The notes: generated by a model not told the origin, from the sequence alone. A stretch of 37,808 nucleotides of DNA from Aeromonas allosaccharophila (GCF_000819685.1 NZ_CDBR01000083.1:263-38070); one strand, 5' to 3'. Shown: positions 1 to 8,458, counted from the first letter of the stretch. A program made the numbers and translations.

Positions 1-1
1 A

Positions 2-78
2 TGGTGCGCCCGAGAGGATTCGAACCTCTGACCACCTGGTTCGTAGCCAGGTACTCTATCCAGCTGAGCTACGGGCGC
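2..78 (-). tRNA. tRNA-Arg (anticodon ACG), copy 1
   Basis: Read on the minus strand this is a 77-nt cloverleaf starting GCGCCCGTAGCTCAG and ending in an encoded CCA. The anticodon loop CTACGAA gives anticodon ACG, which after A34 deamination reads CGU/CGC/CGA arginine codons. It is the most promoter-distal of five identical copies, and more copies could lie beyond the window edge. Confidence 0.97.
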
Positions 79-106
79 TCATAAACTTTTTATACTGCTT
101 GAAATA

Positions 107-183
107 TGGTGCGCCCGAGAGGATTCGAACCTCTGACCACCTGGTTCGTAGCCAGGTACTCTATCCAGCTGAGCTACGGGCGC
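107..183 (-). tRNA. tRNA-Arg (anticodon ACG), copy 2
   Basis: Same 77-nt sequence as the other four copies, with encoded CCA and ACG anticodon. The 28-nt spacers on either side (79-106 and 184-211) resemble each other (TCATAAACTTTT versus TCACAAACTTTT, both ending TACTGCTTGAAA), so tRNA plus spacer was duplicated as a unit. Confidence 0.97.
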
Positions 184-211
184 TCACAAACTTTTGGTAC
201 TGCTTGAAAAA

Positions 212-288
212 TGGTGCGCCCGAGAGGATTCGAACCTCTGACCACCTGGTTCGTAGCCAGGTACTCTATCCAGCTGAGCTACGGGCGC
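212..288 (-). tRNA. tRNA-Arg (anticodon ACG), copy 3
   Basis: Identical 77-nt tRNA-Arg with encoded CCA. It is separated from copy 4 by only 25 nt, consistent with processing from one multicistronic precursor. Confidence 0.97.
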
Positions 289-313
289 TCATAAATCGTT
301 GAGTCGTTTTAAA

Positions 314-390
314 TGGTGCGCCCGAGAGGATTCGAACCTCTGACCACCTGGTTCGTAGCCAGGTACTCTATCCAGCTGAGCTACGGGCGC
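314..390 (-). tRNA. tRNA-Arg (anticodon ACG), copy 4
   Basis: Identical 77-nt tRNA-Arg with encoded CCA. It lies just downstream (in transcription direction) of a terminator-like hairpin at 407-431, so its transcription may depend on read-through or on a promoter that I do not recognise. Confidence 0.97.
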
Positions 391-406
391 CCTGTTTTAA
401 AACGAT

Positions 407-431
407 AAAAAAAGCTTACTTATCAGTAAGC
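407..431 (-). terminator. Rho-independent-type terminator inside the tRNA array
   Basis: On the minus strand GCTTACT-GATA-AGTAAGC forms a perfect 7-bp stem, followed by seven T residues (plus-strand A run 407-413). It sits between tRNA-Arg copies 5 and 4, so it would end or attenuate transcripts that start at the tRNA-Ser promoter. Confidence 0.7.
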
Positions 432-490
432 CTTTTCCAAAGTGTCGACTTGCTAATGGTCAACACATGACTCTTGCTTGAGTCGTAATA

Positions 491-567
491 TGGTGCGCCC
501 GAGAGGATTCGAACCTCTGACCACCTGGTTCGTAGCCAGGTACTCTATCCAGCTGAGCTACGGGCGC
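491..567 (-). tRNA. tRNA-Arg (anticodon ACG), copy 5
   Basis: Identical 77-nt tRNA-Arg with encoded CCA. It follows tRNA-Ser by three bases and must share its transcript. The serV-argV order is the same as in E. coli, next to csrA. Confidence 0.97.
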
Positions 568-570
568 AAA

Positions 571-663
571 TGGCGGAGAAGGGGGGATTCGAACCCCCGA
601 TGCGGGTATAAGCCGCATACTCCCTTAGCAGGGGAGCGCCTTCAGCCTCTCGGCCACCTCTCC
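571..663 (-). tRNA. tRNA-Ser (anticodon GCU)
   Basis: 93-nt class II tRNA on the minus strand. It has a GGAGAGG acceptor strand paired with CTTCTCC, discriminator G and encoded CCA. The anticodon stem-loop CTCCC-CTGCTAA-GGGAG gives GCT, reading AGC/AGU serine codons. The long variable arm (ATGCGG...CCGCAT) is typical of tRNA-Ser. Confidence 0.97.
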
Positions 664-676
664 GTTTGCGGGGCTG

Positions 677-704
677 ATAATACTTCACAGGGATTTTTAG
701 TCAA
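677..704 (-). promoter_or_regulatory. Sigma-70 promoter of the tRNA-Ser/tRNA-Arg operon
   Basis: On the minus strand TTGACT (699-704) and TATTAT (677-682) are separated by 16 bp. They are followed directly by a GC-rich discriminator (CAGCCCC), the usual mark of stringently controlled stable-RNA promoters. The start would fall a few bases before tRNA-Ser. Confidence 0.75.
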
Positions 705-825
705 ACACTTTTTTGGAGAAAAAAGCGCGTTCGCTCAGCATTTGGTCAAAGCGTGGAATATTCAAACAATATCGGCACTTATCCCGCAGTTTCGCACCTT
801 GCAGGGCGATTTTTCGGGGGCCAGA

Positions 826-857
826 AAAACAAAAGGCGACACATAGGGTGTCGCCTT
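826..857 (-). terminator. csrA terminator
   Basis: Minus-strand hairpin AAGGCGACAC / GTGTCGCCTT (plus positions 833-842 and 848-857) with a 5-nt loop, followed by TTTTGTTTTTC. It lies about 20 bp after the csrA stop codon. Confidence 0.85.
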
Positions 858-877
858 GTCACAGCCATGAACGCAGC

Positions 878-1066
878 TTAGAAGCCCGGTTGGCCCGGTA
901 CTTTCTCGGCCTGGATGCGCTGGTAGATCTCTTCGCGGTGCACGGAGACCTCTTTCGGTGCGTTCACACCGATACGGACCTGGTTGCCTTTAACGCCCAG
1001 TACGGTGACAGTCACTTCATCACCAATCATCAGGGTTTCCCCAACACGACGAGTCAAAATAAGCAT
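878..1066 (-). CDS. csrA: Carbon storage regulator CsrA
   Basis: CsrA is a dimeric RNA-binding protein that binds GGA motifs in mRNA leaders and controls translation and stability of carbon-storage, motility and biofilm messages. The 62-residue product begins [16 protein letters not shown] and contains the conserved [13 protein letters not shown] and VHREEIY segments. These hold the RNA-contacting residues known for the family (Leu4, Arg6, Arg7 at the N-terminus and the VHREEI region). The length is normal. An AGGAG sits seven bases before the ATG. It lies between lysC and tRNA-Ser and has its own candidate promoter and terminator. Confidence 0.97.
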   Translation of the reverse strand: MLILTRRVGETLMIGDEVTVTVLGVKGNQVRIGVNAPKEVSVHREEIYQRIQAEKVPGQPGF

Positions 1067-1111
1067 TCGCTTGCTCCTGTATCCTGTTTTGTTTTTATAT
1101 CGATATGCGAC

Positions 1112-1141
1112 ATTATCTTACAAAGATACCGATATGGTAAA
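1112..1141 (-). promoter_or_regulatory. Candidate csrA promoter
   Basis: Minus-strand TTTACC (1136-1141) and GATAAT (1112-1117) with an 18-bp spacer, about 45 bp before the csrA start. It is within the 103-bp lysC-csrA gap. The -10 element is good and the -35 is weak. Confidence 0.45.
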
Positions 1142-1169
1142 TGGTTGAAACTAAATCAATCAGAGATTG

Positions 1170-2408
1170 TTAGCCCAAGGGCTGCTCCTGCGGTGCCTGA
1201 TCCAAACCGAAAGCCGCGTGCAGGGCGCGCACTGCCAGCTCCAGATACTTCTCGTCAATGACCACAGAGATTTTGATTTCAGAGGTCGAGATCAACTGCA
1301 TGTTGATCCCCTCCTCGCCCAATACCTTGAACATGGTGCGCGCAACACCGGGATGGTTCCACATGCCGACACCGACAATGGAAACCTTGGCAATCTCGCC
1401 ATTTCCCTGCACGCAGGAGGCGCCCAGCGCAGTGGCGGTCTCCTCCAGCAGTGCCCGGGCACGGCGATAGTCGTCACGATTCACCGTGAAGGTGAAATCG
1501 GCGGTGCCATCTCCCAGGGTGTTCTGCACAATCATGTCGACATCAATGTTGGCGTCGCTGATCGGATTCAGGATCTGCGCGGCAACGGTTGGTCTGTCCG
1601 GCACGCCCAGAATGGTCAGGCTGGCCTCGTTGCGGTTAAAAGCGATCCCGGATACCAGGGGAGCTTCCATCCTATCACCTCCATATGTGATTAAGGTTCC
1701 CTCTCCATCGATAAAGCTCGACAGCACCCGCAGCGGGACGCGGTACTTGCCCGCAAACTCCACCGAGCGGATCTGCAACACCTTGGCACCGAGACTAGCC
1801 ATCTCCAGCATCTCCTCGAAGGTGATGGTGTCGAGACGACGCGCCTTGGGCTCGATGCGCGGATCCGTGGTGTATACCCCATCCACATCGGTAAAGATCT
1901 GGCACTCATCGGCCTTGATGGCCGCCGCCACGGCAACCGCCGTGGTATCCGAACCGCCGCGGCCCAGGGTCGTGATGGCGTTATGCTCGTCACGGCCCTG
2001 GAAACCGGCGATCACCACCACCTTGCCCGCAGCCAGTTCAGCCTGAACCAGCTCGGTGTCGATGTGGGTGATGCGCGCCTTGCCGTAGGCGGAATCGGTA
2101 TGAATCCGCACCTGATCACCGGTCATTGAGACCGCAGGACAACCGCGTTTGTTCAACGCGATCGCCAGCAGCGCTATGGTGACCTGCTCACCGGTGGAGA
2201 CCAGCACATCCATCTCGCGCCGGTTGGCATCAGGATCCAGCTGCTGGGCCATGCCCAGCAACCGGTTGGTCTCGCCCGACATGGCGGAGACCACCACCAC
2301 CACATCGTGTCCCTGGGCGCGGGTCTGCTCGACCCGCTCAGCTACCGCCTCGATCCGCTCCAGTGTGCCGACCGAGGTGCCGCCGTACTTCTGTACATAG
2401 AGTGCCAC
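1170..2408 (-). CDS. lysC: Aspartate kinase (monofunctional, two ACT domains)
   Basis: Phosphorylates aspartate to beta-aspartyl phosphate, the first step of lysine, threonine, methionine and diaminopimelate synthesis. The 412-residue protein has the N-terminal kinase signature QKYGGTSVG (residues 6-14). The catalytic domain extends to about residue 245 and includes [11 protein letters not shown] and the [12 protein letters not shown] motif. Two ACT regulatory domains follow ([11 protein letters not shown]... and [15 protein letters not shown]...). No homoserine dehydrogenase is fused, so this is the monofunctional class seen in Vibrio next to alaS and csrA. It starts 16 bp after alaS and is probably cotranscribed with it. 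I see no room for a lysine riboswitch in that gap, so control is probably allosteric or through the alaS transcript. The symbol lysC is by family and synteny. Confidence 0.93.
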   Translation of the reverse strand: MALYVQKYGGTSVGTLERIEAVAERVEQTRAQGHDVVVVVSAMSGETNRLLGMAQQLDPDANRREMDVLVSTGEQVTIALLAIALNKRGCPAVSMTGDQVRIHTDSAYGKARITHIDTELVQAELAAGKVVVIAGFQGRDEHNAITTLGRGGSDTTAVAVAAAIKADECQIFTDVDGVYTTDPRIEPKARRLDTITFEEMLEMASLGAKVLQIRSVEFAGKYRVPLRVLSSFIDGEGTLITYGGDRMEAPLVSGIAFNRNEASLTILGVPDRPTVAAQILNPISDANIDVDMIVQNTLGDGTADFTFTVNRDDYRRARALLEETATALGASCVQGNGEIAKVSIVGVGMWNHPGVARTMFKVLGEEGINMQLISTSEIKISVVIDEKYLELAVRALHAAFGLDQAPQEQPLG

Positions 2409-2424
2409 AGATCACCTCGCCCTA

Positions 2425-5049
2425 TTACAGGCGCTCTTCAAGCCAGGAGTGAACGGATTGCAGCGCCGCCGGCACCGCCTCAGGCTGGGTACCACCCGCC
2501 TGTGCCATGTCCGGACGGCCACCGCCCTTGCCACCCACCTGCAGGGCCACCAGATTGACCAGCTCACCGGCCTTGACCTTGCCGGTCAAATCACTGGTAA
2601 CACCGGCAATCAGGTTGACCTTGCCATCAGTACAGGTTGCCAGCAATACAACGCAAGATTTCAACTGCTGCTTGAGTGCATCCAGCATGCCCCGCAGAGC
2701 CTTTGGTTCCACTCCCTCCAGCGCTGCGATCAACACCTTCTGACCGTTGATTTCGATCACCTGACTCAGCAGGCTATTCCCTGCCTGGGCTGCCAGCTTG
2801 GCCTTGATCTGCTCCAGCTCGCGCTCCATCATCTTGGACTTGTCCAGGATCTGGCGCACTTTGCTGCCGATGGAGAATTGATCGCCTTTCACCAGTGCGG
2901 CAGCCTCTTCAAACTGCTCGGCCAGCTGGTGCATGAAGTCGATGGCGCCCTTACCGGTCACCGCTTCGATACGACGCACACCGGCGGCGATACCGCTCTC
3001 GGCGATGATCTTGAAGAAGCCGATGTCACCGGTGCGCTTGGCGTGAGTACCGCCACACAGCTCGGTGGAGTAGTCGCCCATGCGCACAACACGCACGTCG
3101 TCTTCATATTTCTCACCAAACAGCGCCATGGCGCCGGCAGCCTTGGCGGCGTCCAGATCCATCACCTGAGTGCTGACTTCGTGGTTGGCACGGATCTGGG
3201 CGTTGACCAGCTCCTCGATGCGACGAATGGTCGCCATGGTCAACCCCTCGAAGTGGGAGAAGTCGAAACGCATGCGCTCGGCCCCCACCAGAGAACCTTT
3301 CTGGGTCACATGATCACCCAGCGACTGGCGCAGGGCGGCGTGCAGCAGGTGAGTCACCGAGTGGTTCAGGGCAATGGCCTGACGGCGATCGCCATCGACC
3401 ACGGCTTCCACTTCGGCGCCCTTCTCCAGGGTACCCAGCTCCATGTAACCCTTGTGGATGATCGCCTTGCCCGCCTTCTGGGTGTCGGTCACGGCAAAGA
3501 TGCCGTCGTCCACTTTCAGGGTGCCGCTGTCGCCCACCTGACCACCAGACTCGGCGTAGAAGGGGGTCTGCTCCAGCACGATGACGGCTTCGTCACCGGC
3601 GATCAGACCATTCACCTCTTCGGTGCCCTTGTAGATGCCGAGCACACGGGTGCGCTCGCTCAGGTTCTTGTAACCGGTGAACGGGGTTTCGAAGTCGAGC
3701 TTGAGCATCTCGTTGTAGTTAACGCCGAAGCTGGAGGCCTCTTTAGCACGAGCACGCTGCTTCTCCATCTCGACGGTGAAGCCCTCTTCATCGATGCCGA
3801 TGTCGCGCTCGCGCACCACGTCAGCAGTCAGGTCGGCCGGGAAGCCGTAAGTGTCATAGAGCTTGAACACCACCTCACCCGGCACCACTTTGGCGTCGCC
3901 CAGGTTGGCCAGCACATCTTCCAGCAGCAGCAGACCGCGATCCAGGGTGCGGACGAACTGCTCTTCCTCGATGCGCAGTACGCGCTCGACCAGCGGCAGC
4001 TGGGCGCTCAGTTCGGCGCCCACATCCTTCATCTGCACCGCCAGCTCGGCAGCCAGTTTGTAGAAGAAGACGTCGGTAGCTCCCAGCTTGCGACCGTGGC
4101 GCACGGCGCGACGGATAATGCGGCGTAGCACATAGCCGCGACCTTCGTTGGACGGCATCACGCCATCTGCCACCAGGAAGGCGCAGGAGCGGATGTGGTC
4201 AGCGATGACGCGCAGGGACTGGTTGCTCAGATCGGTGGTACCGACGATCTCGGCCGCTTTCTTGATCAGCGCCTGGAAGATGTCGATTTCGTAGTTGGAG
4301 TGGACACCCTGCATGATGGCGGAGATACGCTCCAGACCCATGCCGGTATCCACGGACGGACGGGGCAGCGGTTCCATGGTGCCGTCAGCCTGACGGTTGA
4401 ACTGCATGAACACCACGTTCCAGATCTCGATGAAACGGTCGCCATCCTCTTCCGGCGAGCCGGGACGGCCACCCCAGATGTGATCGCCGTGGTCATAGAA
4501 GATCTCGGTGCAGGGACCGCACGGGCCGGTATCACCCATCGCCCAGAAGTTGTCGGAAGCGTAAGGGGCACCCTTGTTGTCACCGATGCGCACGATGCGA
4601 TCGGCCGGTACACCGACCTCTTTCTCCCAGATATTGAAGGCTTCATCGTCAGTCGCGTAGACGGTCACCAGCAGGCGATCTTTCGGCAGCTGCAACACTT
4701 CGGTCAGGAAACCCCAGGCAAACTTGATGGCGTCATGCTTGAAGTAGTCGCCGAAGCTGAAGTTGCCCAGCATTTCGAAGAAAGTGTGGTGACGGGCGGT
4801 ATAGCCGACGTTTTCCAGGTCATTGTGTTTACCACCGGCACGGACACAACGCTGGGACGTGGTGGCGCGGTTGTAGGCACGCTTCTCTGCGCCAAGGAAC
4901 ACATCCTTGAACTGGTTCATACCCGCGTTGGTAAACAACAGGGTCGGGTCGTTATGCGGTACCAGCGAGCTGGAGGAGACAACCTGGTGTCCCTGGGAAC
5001 GGAAATACTCGAGAAACGCAGCGCGTATCTCTGACGTGGACATATACAT
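2425..5049 (-). CDS. alaS: Alanyl-tRNA synthetase
   Basis: Charges tRNA-Ala and clears mischarged Ser/Gly-tRNA-Ala. The 874 residues match the usual length. They contain the class II catalytic core near the N-terminus ([31 protein letters not shown]). The editing-domain zinc ligands are present: HSVTH around residues 563-567 and CGGTH near 665. A C-terminal oligomerisation domain ends in the [12 protein letters not shown] segment. The start could be ATG 5049 (AGGA six bases upstream) or ATG 5043, whose product [10 protein letters not shown] aligns better with the E. coli N-terminus. The spacing favours 5049. It lies upstream of lysC in a probable operon. Confidence 0.97.
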   Translation of the reverse strand: MYMSTSEIRAAFLEYFRSQGHQVVSSSSLVPHNDPTLLFTNAGMNQFKDVFLGAEKRAYNRATTSQRCVRAGGKHNDLENVGYTARHHTFFEMLGNFSFGDYFKHDAIKFAWGFLTEVLQLPKDRLLVTVYATDDEAFNIWEKEVGVPADRIVRIGDNKGAPYASDNFWAMGDTGPCGPCTEIFYDHGDHIWGGRPGSPEEDGDRFIEIWNVVFMQFNRQADGTMEPLPRPSVDTGMGLERISAIMQGVHSNYEIDIFQALIKKAAEIVGTTDLSNQSLRVIADHIRSCAFLVADGVMPSNEGRGYVLRRIIRRAVRHGRKLGATDVFFYKLAAELAVQMKDVGAELSAQLPLVERVLRIEEEQFVRTLDRGLLLLEDVLANLGDAKVVPGEVVFKLYDTYGFPADLTADVVRERDIGIDEEGFTVEMEKQRARAKEASSFGVNYNEMLKLDFETPFTGYKNLSERTRVLGIYKGTEEVNGLIAGDEAVIVLEQTPFYAESGGQVGDSGTLKVDDGIFAVTDTQKAGKAIIHKGYMELGTLEKGAEVEAVVDGDRRQAIALNHSVTHLLHAALRQSLGDHVTQKGSLVGAERMRFDFSHFEGLTMATIRRIEELVNAQIRANHEVSTQVMDLDAAKAAGAMALFGEKYEDDVRVVRMGDYSTELCGGTHAKRTGDIGFFKIIAESGIAAGVRRIEAVTGKGAIDFMHQLAEQFEEAAALVKGDQFSIGSKVRQILDKSKMMERELEQIKAKLAAQAGNSLLSQVIEINGQKVLIAALEGVEPKALRGMLDALKQQLKSCVVLLATCTDGKVNLIAGVTSDLTGKVKAGELVNLVALQVGGKGGGRPDMAQAGGTQPEAVPAALQSVHSWLEERL

Positions 5050-5504
5050 GGAAAATCCTGCTTGATTCGAATACGGACTTTTAACCGCATTAATGTAAGT
5101 TTTCTGCGGGGTAAAGTAAAACGTACAGGCCCGTCACGGGCGAAAAAGCGCGCATAAACGGATACGAAGAGAAAAGGGAGGCAAACAGAGGCTTTTTGAG
5201 CCGGGGATCAGGCCAAAAGCAGTGGAAAATAGCCATGTGGCACGGCAGAACCGGCCTTTCGCCATCCCCGTCCCTCAAGCCACTGAATGGGCAGGAAAAA
5301 TCCTGTAAATGCGAGATAAGGGGTATCAGCGCGTGGTGCATAGAATAGGAAAGAGTGCCGCGGGAATGCTGTCACCGCTGCTGGCAGTATGGCCATCGGC
5401 ACTGGCCGAAACAGAAAGTCAGTCACGTGATCAATATGTCTGACAACAGAGCAGGCAAGGCTTCGTCTCATGACCTTGTACCACACGACAAGGCACCGGC
5501 CCCG
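5050..5504. other. alaS-recX intergenic region without a recognised gene
   Basis: 455 bp. It must contain the alaS promoter. I see a short perfect hairpin (GCCCG-TCA-CGGGC at 5129-5141) but no T tract that would make it a terminator on either strand. Reading frames inside it lack a ribosome binding site and recognisable protein features. Confidence 0.5.
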
Positions 5505-6008
5505 CTACTCTGAGGCCGACTCTTGCAGGGTTGATATCGCATAACGCGCCTGATCCTGGGTAAAGCCGCGCCCCAGCAGATATTTGAGCCACTTCATCCG
5601 CAGCTTGAAATCCGCCAGATCGGCCACCCGGGCACGCCGTTCGAGCAGGGCAAACGCCAGTTCGAACCAGTCCAGTTCCGGCTGATCGAAGGCGGCATCG
5701 ATCTGCATATCATCGAGCCCCTTGCGGCGCAGATCGAAGCGGATCTTGATGGGGCCATGCCCCTTGGCTGCACCGGCTCGCACTGCCATGCCACCGTAAC
5801 GTTCGTCATTGACCCAGTTGTAACCGCGGCAGTAGTCGACCACCGCCTCGATCACCTCTTCATTGAAACCCTGCTGGCGCAACCGGTTGGCCAGCTCGGA
5901 CTCGGCGCTCTCGCGACGGGCCAGACTGCGCATGGCAAAGGCGCGGGCAGCGGCAAACAGCTCTTCAAAGGAGAGTTCAACGGGTTCGGGGAGAGATTCA
6001 TCGACCAT
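5505..6008 (-). CDS. recX: Regulatory protein RecX
   Basis: RecX binds RecA filaments and inhibits or caps them, moderating recombination and SOS signalling. The product is 167 residues from ATG 6008. A TTG at 6015-6017 is an alternative start giving three more residues. The sequence shows the three-helix repeats of the family: ARAFAMRSLARRESAESELANRL written in pieces, then VNDERYGGMAVR and KGHGPIKIRFDLRRKGL. It follows recA by about 40 bp, with a strong hairpin between the recA stop and the start. A Shine-Dalgarno AGGAGG lies before the hairpin, an unusual layout described separately. Confidence 0.93.
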   Translation of the reverse strand: MVDESLPEPVELSFEELFAAARAFAMRSLARRESAESELANRLRQQGFNEEVIEAVVDYCRGYNWVNDERYGGMAVRAGAAKGHGPIKIRFDLRRKGLDDMQIDAAFDQPELDWFELAFALLERRARVADLADFKLRMKWLKYLLGRGFTQDQARYAISTLQESASE

Positions 6009-6017
6009 AAATGACAA

Positions 6018-6037
6018 GGCCGGGTATCAACCCGGCC
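6018..6037 (-). promoter_or_regulatory. recA-recX intergenic hairpin
   Basis: Minus-strand GGCCGGGT-TGAT-ACCCGGCC, a perfect 8-bp GC-rich stem with a tetraloop, directly after an AAAGGAGG sequence and directly before CTTGTCATTTATG. With few T residues it is at best a leaky terminator. It could attenuate recX expression relative to recA, or fold to bring the ribosome binding site close to the recX start. Confidence 0.6.
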
Positions 6038-6046
6038 TCCTTTACC

Positions 6047-7108
6047 TTATTCGAACTCTTGTTCGCTTTCGTCTTCAAACTCTTCGGCGGCCGCTGCCAC
6101 CGGCTTCTCTGCCGGCACGGCACCGGAGAGCAGCAGTTCGCGCAGGCGCGCTTCAATTTCGCCAGCCATCACCTTGTTCTCGGCGAACAGCTTCATGACG
6201 TTGGCCTTGCCCTGACCGATCTTCTCGCCGTTGTAGCTGTACCAGGCACCGGCCTTGTCGATCAGCTTGTGCTTGACGCCCAAGTCCACCAGCTCGCCCT
6301 CTTTGGAGATACCGGCGCCGTAGAAGATCTGGAATTCAGCCTGTTTGAAGGGCGGGGCCACCTTGTTCTTGACCACTTTAACGCGAGTCTCGTTACCGAC
6401 CACTTCGTCGCCCTCCTTGATGGCGCCGATACGACGAATATCGAGACGCACAGAAGCGTAGAACTTGAGCGCGTTACCACCAGTGGTGGTCTCCGGGCTA
6501 CCGAACATGACGCCGATCTTCATCCGGATCTGGTTAATGAAGATGCACAGGCAGTTGGCGTTCTTGATGTTGGCGGTCAGCTTGCGCAGCGCCTGGGACA
6601 TCAGACGGGCCTGCAGGCCGACGTGGGAGTCACCCATTTCGCCTTCGATTTCCGCTTTCGGGGTCAGGGCCGCCACGGAGTCGACGATGATGACGTCAAC
6701 GGCATTGGAGCGAACCAGCATGTCGCAAATTTCCAGCGCCTGCTCACCGGTATCCGGCTGGGAGATGAGCAGGTCGTCGACGTTGACGCCCAGCTTGGCA
6801 GCATAGATAGGGTCGAGTGCGTGTTCCGCATCGACGAAGGCACAGGTTTTGCCTTTCTTCTGGGCTTCCGCGATCACCTGCAGGGTGAGGGTGGTTTTAC
6901 CGGAAGATTCCGGGCCGTAGATCTCGACGATACGGCCACACGGCAGACCGCCGATGCCCAGCGCCACGTCCAGCGAGAGGGAGCCGGTAGAGATGGCTTC
7001 GATATCCATGGTCTTGCTGTCGCCCAGACGCATGATGGAACCTTTGCCGAACTGCTTTTCAATCTGACCCAGCGCAGCCGCCAGTGCCTTCTGTTTGTTC
7101 TGATCCAT
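6047..7108 (-). CDS. recA: Recombinase RecA
   Basis: DNA-dependent ATPase that forms filaments on single-stranded DNA, drives strand exchange and triggers LexA self-cleavage. The 353 residues are the normal length. Walker A is GPESSGKTT (about residues 66-74). Walker B is [12 protein letters not shown]. The L1/L2 region includes [18 protein letters not shown] and [21 protein letters not shown]. The C-terminus is acidic ([12 protein letters not shown]). It is preceded by a LexA-boxed promoter and followed by recX. Confidence 0.99.
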   Translation of the reverse strand: MDQNKQKALAAALGQIEKQFGKGSIMRLGDSKTMDIEAISTGSLSLDVALGIGGLPCGRIVEIYGPESSGKTTLTLQVIAEAQKKGKTCAFVDAEHALDPIYAAKLGVNVDDLLISQPDTGEQALEICDMLVRSNAVDVIIVDSVAALTPKAEIEGEMGDSHVGLQARLMSQALRKLTANIKNANCLCIFINQIRMKIGVMFGSPETTTGGNALKFYASVRLDIRRIGAIKEGDEVVGNETRVKVVKNKVAPPFKQAEFQIFYGAGISKEGELVDLGVKHKLIDKAGAWYSYNGEKIGQGKANVMKLFAENKVMAGEIEARLRELLLSGAVPAEKPVAAAAEEFEDESEQEFE

Positions 7109-7153
7109 GCCAATCTCCGCTGGAAATCGTGAGTAAGAAGTGAAGTTGGGCTA

Positions 7154-7181
7154 AGTATACTGTCTATTCATACAGTATCAA
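7154..7181 (-). promoter_or_regulatory. recA promoter with LexA (SOS) box
   Basis: Minus strand: -35 TTGATA (7176-7181), 16-bp spacer, -10 TATACT (7154-7159). The LexA box TACTGTATGAATAGACAGTA covers 7158-7177 and fits the CTG-N10-CAG consensus, so it fills the spacer exactly as in the E. coli recA promoter. LexA binding would occlude RNA polymerase until SOS induction. Confidence 0.95.
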
Positions 7182-7188
7182 GCCCAAT

Positions 7189-7680
7189 TTATCTGAGCAG
7201 GGCCAACAGACCCGACAGGGCCTGTCTCACCGCCTGCTGGCGCACCTGCCGACGATCCCCGTCGAAGCGGGCGAGCAGAGAGTGGTGACGGCCGTTGCGA
7301 TCGGCCCAGGCAAACCAGACGGTGCCGACCGGCTTGTCTTCGGTGGCGCCACCGGGGCCAGCGATGCCACTGATGGCCACGCTGATGGCGGCCGACGAGT
7401 GGGCCAGCGCGCCGCGGGCCATCTCCAGCACCACGGCTTCGCTCACCGCGCCATGCTGTTCAAGGCTCTCACTGCTCACCCCCAACATCTGCTGCTTGGC
7501 CTCGTTGGTGTAGGTGACAAACCCGCGATCGAACCAGCCGGAGCTGCCCGCAATGTCGGTGATGGCGCTGGCCACCCCGCCGCCAGTACAGGATTCGGCG
7601 GTCGCCGCCAGCCAGCCCCGCTGACCGAGGGCACGTCCCAGCTCAATGGCAAGGTGCTCTATCTCTGCATCCAGTTTCAT
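7189..7680 (-). CDS. pncC: Nicotinamide-nucleotide amidohydrolase PncC (CinA C-terminal family)
   Basis: Hydrolyses nicotinamide mononucleotide to nicotinate mononucleotide in NAD recycling. The 163-residue product is a stand-alone CinA C-terminal domain. It has the family motifs ATAESCTGGGVA near residue 26-37, WFDRGFVTYTNEAK, GAVSEAVV and SGIAGPGGAT. I chose ATG 7680, with AGGAG six bases upstream, rather than an upstream GTG/TTG start. The gene ends only eight bases before the recA promoter. Its start faced the native mutS start about 260 bp away before the mobile element separated the mutS body. Confidence 0.9.
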   Translation of the reverse strand: MKLDAEIEHLAIELGRALGQRGWLAATAESCTGGGVASAITDIAGSSGWFDRGFVTYTNEAKQQMLGVSSESLEQHGAVSEAVVLEMARGALAHSSAAISVAISGIAGPGGATEDKPVGTVWFAWADRNGRHHSLLARFDGDRRQVRQQAVRQALSGLLALLR

Positions 7681-7940
7681 CACGACTCCTGCTGATCCGC
7701 TCAAGAGGCACATTATGCGATCCCGCTACCACCGCCCGCAACCACGGCAGACCGCCACGGCAACCGCCCTTGCCTGTTGCAATGGGAGGTTGCTCCGGTG
7801 CCATGCCTTCAATAGTGCCGAGCAGCCGCCCCCGGAACACCCGCTCCCCCGTCGCGGCGCTTATGTGTAGAATGGCGCCATCAAGCTCAAGGCTCATCAC
7901 CGCAGACACTGGCCCGCAGAGGCCCCTTCTGGAACAGAAC

Positions 7941-8024
7941 ATGACCGCACAACACCAAGCCAGCGGCGCCACAGGCTCCGCTCCCGGCACCAATCTGAGC
8001 GCCCACACGCCCATGATGCATTAG
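7941..8024 (+). pseudogene. Stranded native 5' end of mutS (27 codons)
   Basis: ATG 7941 opens a frame encoding MTAQHQASGATGSAPGTNLS followed by AHTPMMH and a TAG stop. HTPMM is the beginning of the conserved MutS N-terminus ([12 protein letters not shown]), and the same residues recur at the intact mutS at 14657. The remainder of the gene lies 6.65 kb away beyond the inserted element. Precise excision at the shared ATGATGCA would restore MTAQ...[14 protein letters not shown], a normal MutS start. The native mutS promoter should still transcribe this fragment into the element. Confidence 0.9.
8004..8020 (+). repeat. attL, left attachment site in mutS
   Basis: CACACGCCCATGATGCA matches CACACCCCTATGATGCA at 14657-14673 in 15 of 17 positions. 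The last eight bases (ATGATGCA) are identical and both copies are in the mutS reading frame. The crossover most likely lies in ATGATGCA, because the flanks diverge completely after it (TTAG on the element side here, GCAG of mutS on the other side). Confidence 0.88.
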
Positions 8025-8307
8025 TATTTATCCATTGAAAAATATGTCTTTTTTTATAAAAAACAAAAAATAATACGCTCTTTAGTACGCTTATAAGACA
8101 TGCTAACCCACCTATTGCTCTTCTTCTCCTGATTCCCTTACCCACAGCACTCAAGCAACAACTTCGTATGCATACCTCTACAACCGCTGCAACAGGAGTT
8201 GTTGTTTCAGCCCGTGGCATACCAGTACTTTCGACGAGTTGCTTGTAGTGAGTGGGCATGAGCCTCTCATAACTTCCTGAGTGATGGTTCACTTGAAGCT
8301 ATTCCGC
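8025..8307. other. Left end of the element, no gene recognised
   Basis: From the left attachment site to the flagellin promoter. It begins with a very AT-rich stretch (8041-8075) and holds two TACGCT repeats (listed separately). A minus-strand frame crosses it and the attachment site, but it uses GTG and shows no family resemblance, so I do not call it. Confidence 0.6.
8074..8097 (+). repeat. TACGCT repeats at the left end (possible integrase arm sites)
   Basis: TACGCT at 8074-8079 and TACGCTTATAAG at 8086-8097 start 12 bp apart. The right end carries TACGCT at 14494-14499 and TACGCTTCTAAG at 14520-14531; the longer copies agree in 11 of 12 positions. Shared short repeats near both ends are what integrase or excisionase arm-type sites look like. 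That role is inference. Confidence 0.45.
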
Positions 8308-8334
8308 TAAAGAGAGTTCCGCTTTGGCCGATAC
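8308..8334 (+). promoter_or_regulatory. Sigma-28 (FliA) promoter of the flagellin gene
   Basis: TAAAGAGA (8308-8315), 11-bp spacer, GCCGATAC (8327-8334). The class III flagellar consensus is TAAAGTTT-N11-GCCGATAA; 12 of 16 positions match and the spacer is exact. It lies 124 bp upstream of the flagellin ATG, which leaves an untranslated leader of about 115 nt. Confidence 0.82.
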
Positions 8335-8437
8335 AATAAGTAACAAGGCGAATGCTTTACCCGGAACAGAGCCTGACGGTGAAAAGCAAAATGGAAAGTA
8401 AAAAGCCATAAATACAGATAATTAAAAGACATGCTTA

Positions 8438-8446
8438 GGGGGGGGG
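8438..8446 (+). repeat. G9 homopolymer at the flagellin ribosome binding site
   Basis: Nine consecutive G residues preceded by A, ending 12 bases before the flagellin ATG. The run supplies the only Shine-Dalgarno-like sequence. Gain or loss of G residues by slippage would change the spacing between the anti-SD pairing site and the ATG, so translation could be phase-variable. Confidence 0.7.
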
Positions 8447-8458
8447 TAAATTATTTTC

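Noticed and set aside
99..302. Repeated open frames across the tRNA array encoding ERIRTSDHLVRSQVLYPAEL
   Set aside because: These are translations of the antisense strand of tRNA-Arg genes, a well-known annotation artefact.
2409..2424. Lysine riboswitch before lysC
   Set aside because: Only 16 bp separate alaS and lysC; there is no space for an aptamer.
2449..4128. Long open frame antisense to alaS (559 codons)
   Set aside because: High GC content creates long antisense frames. The sequence is low-complexity and His/Gln/Leu-rich, and alaS on the other strand is unambiguous.
5090..5486. Minus-strand frames in the alaS-recX gap
   Set aside because: Two overlapping frames in different phases, no convincing ribosome binding site, no protein features.
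7897..8292. Minus-strand frame spanning the left attachment site
   Set aside because: It crosses the junction between host and element DNA, uses GTG, and has no recognisable motif, so it is probably a chance frame.
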